A stretch of 18,528 nt of DNA from Spirochaetota bacterium. GTDB taxonomy: Bacteria; Spirochaetota; Spirochaetia; DSM-27196; PWMO01. A program made the position numbers and the translations under genes. The notes under the pieces were generated by a model that was given only the letters and a program-made list of their open reading frames with translations, was not told where the DNA came from and ran no database searches. Shown here piece after piece: positions 15,437 to 18,528 of this stretch (within the stretch, counting starts at the first letter, position 1; every line of letters starts with the position of its first letter). The stretch is taken from NCBI GenBank assembly GCA_009908735.1, contig JAAAOR010000033.1:1-18528 (forward strand). Direction: 5' to 3'.

Positions 15437-16126
15437 CTACAACCGAAATCCGCCGCCGAGCGAGAGATCGATTCCGCCGCTGCGGTAATCGTTGCTTTCC
15501 ACCTCGTAGGTGACGCCACCGATTTCGACCTTGGTGCTTTCAAAGCCAAACTCAAAGAGGTAGCTCAGCTCCCCGAATAAGAACCATCGCCGTGCATCAC
15601 CGAGCAGCACCTTGGCGCCGACGGTCGGGCCTACCATGACCGTGTTCAGATTGAAGGTGGCCGAATCCCCCTCAGGATCATACTCGAGCCTGAAGCGGTA
15701 GAAACGGGGGCCGGCGACCAACCCGGCATAGGGGTCGAGGGCAGTTGATGGTTCGGCCTGCTGGGCCAGCTCTCGGATGTGGATTAGCGCGCGACCGAGA
15801 ATGGTGAAATAGTACGAGTTAACGCTCCAGTCGCTTCCGGAGGTCACGAGGCTGCAGAGCACGCAGTAGCCGAAATCCGCCGATCCCCCGGCGCTGAGGA
15901 CGACCTCGCCAAGCGGCAGAACTCCCACGTCGACGACCGGGGCGATGTGGGGATATATGAAACCGCCGAGACCGCCGGTGAGGCCGATGTCGATGTCGCC
16001 GGCACCAATCACGGCTTGGCCGCCGGACTCCGCCGCATCCTCCGTCCCGTCCTGGGCGAGGGCACCGGGTACCAAGAGCACCGCTATGAGCACCGCAAGA
16101 ATCGTCCGTCGAGTCACCGTTCGCAT
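15437..16126 (-). CDS. Exported protein, probable outer-membrane beta-barrel
   Basis: 229 aa. Start at the minus-strand ATG 16126 (MRTVTRR), chosen because GGAGGAG lies seven bases upstream; an ATG six codons earlier has no such site. Residues 1-24 are a signal peptide ending ALA before QDG. The mature part has short Gly/aromatic alternating strands typical of an outer-membrane barrel: GLTGGLGGFIYPHIAPVVDV, SADFGYCVL, YAGLVAGPRFYRFRLEYD, TVGAKVLLG, RWFLFGELSYLFEFGFE, and it ends GGIDLSLGGGFRL. Two Cys at about residues 87-90 (YCVLC) might form a disulphide. No known family is recognised with certainty. It follows the ADH upstream region by 110 bases and probably has its own promoter. Confidence 0.75.
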   Translation of the reverse strand: MRTVTRRTILAVLIAVLLVPGALAQDGTEDAAESGGQAVIGAGDIDIGLTGGLGGFIYPHIAPVVDVGVLPLGEVVLSAGGSADFGYCVLCSLVTSGSDWSVNSYYFTILGRALIHIRELAQQAEPSTALDPYAGLVAGPRFYRFRLEYDPEGDSATFNLNTVMVGPTVGAKVLLGDARRWFLFGELSYLFEFGFESTKVEIGGVTYEVESNDYRSGGIDLSLGGGFRL

Positions 16127-16236
16127 AAAAATCTCCTCCAGCACAGCACGGGGTATCTGCGGGCGGCCGGCATGACAGCCCCCGCAAGGACGAACATTAG
16201 CGCAAAGCTCTGCTACTGTGCAAGCGGAACCAGCAC

Positions 16237-16277
16237 GCCGGGCGCCGCGAGCCCGGCGCCGCGAGCCCGGCGCCGCA
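16237..16277. repeat. 14-bp GC-rich tandem repeat forming hairpins
   Basis: GGCGCCGCGAGCCC is repeated about 2.6 times from 16241 (16241-16254, 16255-16268, partial from 16269). GCCGGGC (16237-16243) pairs with GCCCGGC (16251-16257), so each unit forms a hairpin. It lies just after the stop of the minus-strand lipoprotein gene and may act as its 3' end stabiliser or terminator. GGCGCCG[C/G]GAGCC also occurs in the insertion in the PurM-like gene. Confidence 0.75.
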
Positions 16278-16281
16278 GGCG

Positions 16282-17154
16282 TTAGCGAACGGGCGCTCTT
16301 ACGTCGAGGACGCTCAGGTACTTCGTCTCACGGTACTTCCAGTACAGTACGAGCATGCGTTCCCAAGAGGGCGAAACTGCGATCGTCTCGATGTAGTTGC
16401 TCGGAGCATTTTCGATGAGGCGGATTCGGCGACCGCCGTCGATGTCGACGATAGAATCGAAGAACGTGACGTGTCTCGTGTCCGCACGGTAGCGCATGGC
16501 CGAGAGGGTGCGCCAGTAGTCGGGCTCGCCCACGTTGGAAAGGTCGAAGATCTCGGCAGGAAAGCTCGCGCGGTGAGCGGAGCGACCGCGGCCGAAGTTA
16601 ATCAGGAGGCGCCGTGGATCCTCGTCGTACACCCACCGCAGGGCCACGGGGAGGCGCTCCCCGCCGGTGTCGGAGACGAGATCGAAGCTGTAGTTCCGCT
16701 CGTAGGCGATCTTCGAGACGCGGCTCCAGCCGCTGAACAGGCCTTCGTCCGTCGGCTCGTAATATCTGAAGTCGCGGTAGGAGGCGAACTCCGCGATAGC
16801 CTCTTGACGGGCCGCCGCATCGACGACAGGGGCAAGCTCGAGGCTATCCAGATCCACCCGGTAGATGGCGCCGAACTCCCGGATATGGGCGCGCTCGCGG
16901 TCTATCTGCCGGCGCGAGGCGTAGAAGAGGTACCCGGTCGAGTCCGACACGACCCGAATGCCGACCATGTACTCATTCCCTTCGCCACGGGTCGAGACCT
17001 CGACGCGCTCGGCGAACATCCTTGACCCGTCCTCAATCCATGACTCGTTAAAGGTGATCCGCTCTTCCGGAGGGATGGTCGTACAGGAGGCCAGCGCGGC
17101 CAGCGCGGTCAGCGCGACTAACGCAGGTGTCGGAACTGAAACCCGTTTAATCAT
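16282..17154 (-). CDS. Putative lipoprotein of unknown function
   Basis: 290 aa from the minus-strand ATG 17154. This start is chosen because it opens a lipoprotein signal: positive MIKR, hydrophobic TPALVALTALAALA, lipobox LASC with Cys24, then TTIPPEERITF. A longer reading upstream has no signal. No strong Shine-Dalgarno is seen. The mature part is rich in beta-type segments and charged residues (EYMVGIRVVSDSTGYLFYAS, DLDSLELAPVVDAAARQ, RLIENAPSNYIETIAVSPSW), ending with a repeat-like pattern (ERMLVLYWKYRETKYLSVLD) somewhat like a beta-propeller blade or protein reporting values. I do not recognise the family. It is divergent from the YjbQ gene at 17246, 91 bases away. Confidence 0.75.
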   Translation of the reverse strand: MIKRVSVPTPALVALTALAALASCTTIPPEERITFNESWIEDGSRMFAERVEVSTRGEGNEYMVGIRVVSDSTGYLFYASRRQIDRERAHIREFGAIYRVDLDSLELAPVVDAAARQEAIAEFASYRDFRYYEPTDEGLFSGWSRVSKIAYERNYSFDLVSDTGGERLPVALRWVYDEDPRRLLINFGRGRSAHRASFPAEIFDLSNVGEPDYWRTLSAMRYRADTRHVTFFDSIVDIDGGRRIRLIENAPSNYIETIAVSPSWERMLVLYWKYRETKYLSVLDVRAPVR

Positions 17155-17194
17155 GGCGTAGAGTGTATGTCCGCAGGCCCGCTCAATGCAAGGC

Positions 17195-17239
17195 GCCGTT
17201 GACGTGCCGTTGACGCGCGAGAGGGGACCTCTGCACAAT
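17195..17239 (+). promoter_or_regulatory. Tandem 11-bp repeat and candidate promoter of yjbQ
   Basis: GCCGTTGACGT (17195-17205) is followed directly by GCCGTTGACGC (17206-17216), two copies one helical turn apart, each carrying a TTGACG -35-like box. The second copy (TTGACG 17210-17215), an 18-base spacer and CACAAT (17234-17239) make a possible promoter whose start would fall at or next to ATG 17246, implying a leaderless mRNA. The -10 match is only moderate. Confidence 0.35.
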
Positions 17240-17245
17240 AGATCT

Positions 17246-17662
17246 ATGAAAAGCTATCGAGAAGAGCTCTGGTTCAATACCGACACCCGCGTCGCCCTCG
17301 TAAACATCACGCCGCAGGTTCAGGAAGCGGTGCGCGAGAGCGGCGTGCAGGAAGGCTTTGTGCTGGTGAACGCCATGCATATCACCGCGTCGGTCTTCAT
17401 CAACGATGACGAGTCCGGTCTGCATCAGGACTACAAGGAATGGCTCGAGCAGCTTGCCCCCCACGAGCCGGTGTCGAAGTACCGGCACAATGTAGGCGAA
17501 GACAACGCGGACGCACACATGAAGCGTCAGATTATGGGCCGGGAAGTGGTTGTCGCGATAACCGACGGCAAGCTCGACTTCGGACCCTGGGAGCAGATCT
17601 TCTATGGGGAGTTCGACGGCGGGCGGCGAAAGCGTGCCCTCGTGAAGATCATCGGTGAGTAG
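17246..17662 (+). CDS. yjbQ: YjbQ-family (UPF0047) protein, canonical member
   Basis: 138 aa. ATG 17246 gives the family's standard length and N-terminus ([12 protein letters not shown]). Strongly conserved blocks: [20 protein letters not shown] with His45, [40 protein letters not shown] with His91, and [20 protein letters not shown] then [11 protein letters not shown]. The family is widespread and of unsettled role; a weak thiamine-phosphate synthase activity is reported for E. coli YjbQ. The earlier in-frame ATG 17186 would add a 20-residue tail across the promoter repeat and is unlikely. No Shine-Dalgarno lies at normal distance (GAGAGGGG at 17219-17226 is ~20 bases away). Its 3' end overlaps the convergent PurM-like gene by 14 bases. 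Confidence 0.94.
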   Translation: MKSYREELWFNTDTRVALVNITPQVQEAVRESGVQEGFVLVNAMHITASVFINDDESGLHQDYKEWLEQLAPHEPVSKYRHNVGEDNADAHMKRQIMGREVVVAITDGKLDFGPWEQIFYGEFDGGRRKRALVKIIGE

Positions 17663-18528
17663 GAGCTTCGCGATACAGCCGCGCGAGCTCGTCGACCTCG
17701 AACTGCGGGAAGGAGACCGGACGGCCGTCGCGCAGGGCCGTGACGCGGGCCCCGCTGGTCCCGAGGCCACCACCGCGGACGCCGACTGGCGGCACTTCGT
17801 CGGCGCCGCCGCGGCTCCCGGCGCCACCTCTGCGCCCGGCAGTCCCTTCGATCACCCGGCCGATCTCCCGCGCGTCGATACCGGCGTCGGTGAGACGGTC
17901 GAGCAGGGGCGCTGCGCCGTCGGGGCGCACGACGATGAGGAGGCTGCCCGAGCCGATCAGGCCAAGAGGGTCCACACCGAGTGCCGAACAGAGTGTCTCC
18001 GTTTCGGCATACGGGGCGAGGCTCTGCATTTCAACCTCCACGCCGACGTCGGCAGCTCGAGCGAGCTCTTCGAGAGCGGTTGCAACTCCCCCCTCGGTGA
18101 CGTCATGCAGGGCCACGGAGAAGCCGCTCTCGGCGGCAAGCCGCGCCTCCGGCAGAATCGCCAGACGATCGACGAAGCGTGCGGCCGACTCGGTGACCGA
18201 CGGGCTCACCGCCTTCGAGCTCAGTAACTCGGCAAACTCCGCCGCAAGAATAGCGGTCCCCTCCACGCCGGGCCGCTTCGTCATCAGGATGCGGTCATGG
18301 GGGCGGATGTCCCGCTTGTTCAGCAGACCGTCGGTGGCGGCGCCGCCGAAGAGGGCGCCGGAGATTACGGGGCGTCGCACGGCGTCACTTATCTCGGTGT
18401 GCCCGCCGACGACGCGGATATCGAGCTCCCCGGCGGTGGTAAGCATCTCACGAAAAACCCCACGGATGACGTGTCCCGTGGTCTCCGGCGGAAAAATGGC
18501 GGTAGCGAGGAACCAGCGGGGACGGGCC
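17649..18528 (-). CDS. AIR-synthase-related (PurM/HypE/ThiL superfamily) protein, partial
   Basis: The minus-strand reading stays open to the window edge. Upstream of Met at 18446 a further 27 codons ([20 protein letters not shown] and on) fit the family's ATP-domain sequence, so the true start lies outside. Superfamily features: [20 protein letters not shown], then the C-terminal AIRS domain with [36 protein letters not shown] and a final DG-x-PVSFP segment. HypE proper would end in a C-terminal cysteine tail (PRIC-like); this ends in EAPTHR, so hydrogenase maturation is not supported. Members of this fold bind ATP and a phosphorylated or amide substrate. A Gly/Arg-rich insertion interrupts the C-terminal domain (17748-17840). 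The 3' end overlaps yjbQ. Exact function unknown. Confidence 0.82.
   Translation of the reverse strand, partial: ARPRWFLATAIFPPETTGHVIRGVFREMLTTAGELDIRVVGGHTEISDAVRRPVISGALFGGAATDGLLNKRDIRPHDRILMTKRPGVEGTAILAAEFAELLSSKAVSPSVTESAARFVDRLAILPEARLAAESGFSVALHDVTEGGVATALEELARAADVGVEVEMQSLAPYAETETLCSALGVDPLGLIGSGSLLIVVRPDGAAPLLDRLTDAGIDAREIGRVIEGTAGRRGGAGSRGGADEVPPVGVRGGGLGTSGARVTALRDGRPVSFPQFEVDELARLYREAPTHR
17748..17840 (-). repeat. GC-rich in-frame insertion within the PurM-like gene
   Basis: About 31 codons ([18 protein letters not shown], then [13 protein letters not shown]) separate IGRVIEGT from RVTALRDG, two pieces normally close together in the AIRS C-terminal domain. On the coding strand GGGCGCAGAGG and GGCGCCGGGAGC resemble the ADH insertion, and GGCGCCGGGAGCC resembles the intergenic tandem repeat at 16241. 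Confidence 0.55.

Noticed and set aside
16241..16277. CRISPR array
   Set aside because: Only 2.6 copies of a 14-bp unit with no spacers; a simple tandem repeat.
17649..18528. HypE of a hydrogenase maturation cluster
   Set aside because: No Cys-ending C-terminus and no other hyp genes in view; kept as AIR-synthase-related only.

Overview
The window reads as chromosomal DNA from a GC-rich bacterium, most likely a spirochaete of the Spirochaetaceae. The main clue is the sugar-binding protein at 3668, whose signal peptide ends in AFA followed by GGQ and Gly/Glu-rich sequence, a style I associate with that group. A putative lipoprotein and a putative outer-membrane barrel protein show a diderm envelope. 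The taxonomic call is inference.

Layout. Bases 1-49 are the 3' end of a 5S rRNA with its terminator, so the window starts at the end of an rRNA operon. Then, on the + strand: a RuBisCO-like protein (RLP1, 275-1426) with its own promoter and a possible operator; a DeoR-family repressor (1536-2315); and, overlapping it by 10 bases, a family-1 solute-binding protein with no signal peptide (2306-3466). A perfect-consensus promoter (3524-3553) then starts a long co-directional run: exported CUT2-type sugar-binding protein, methylthioribose-1-phosphate isomerase (mtnA), methylthioribose kinase (mtnK), CUT2 ATPase, CUT2 permease, a second RuBisCO-like protein (RLP2), a YjbQ-family protein and a HAD-like protein lacking its catalytic aspartate (ends 12014).

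How it fits together (inference). The transporter probably imports a 5-substituted ribose such as 5-methylthioribose or 5-deoxyribose. MtnK phosphorylates C1, MtnA isomerises the product to the ribulose-1-phosphate form, and one or both RLPs act on that by enolisation or proton transfer. The usual next enzymes (MtnB dehydratase, MtnC, MtnD, a class II aldolase, or the cupin of the Rhodospirillum shunt) are absent here. The two uncharacterised downstream proteins, YjbQ and the degenerate HAD, therefore become candidates. This cassette is the likeliest undescribed system in the window.

The right third looks unrelated: a minus-strand winged-helix regulator, NADP-type isocitrate dehydrogenase (icd), a minus-strand iron-ADH-family protein that lacks two of the usual four metal ligands, a barrel-like exported protein, a lipoprotein, a canonical YjbQ, and a partial PurM/HypE/ThiL-superfamily protein running off the right edge. 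A second theme crosses both halves: Gly/Arg/Ala-rich in-frame insertions in RLP2, the ADH and the PurM-like protein share nucleotide similarity with one another, and partly with a 14-bp intergenic tandem repeat, suggesting a family of short GC-rich elements that enter genes. No stretch longer than 300 bases lacks a gene.
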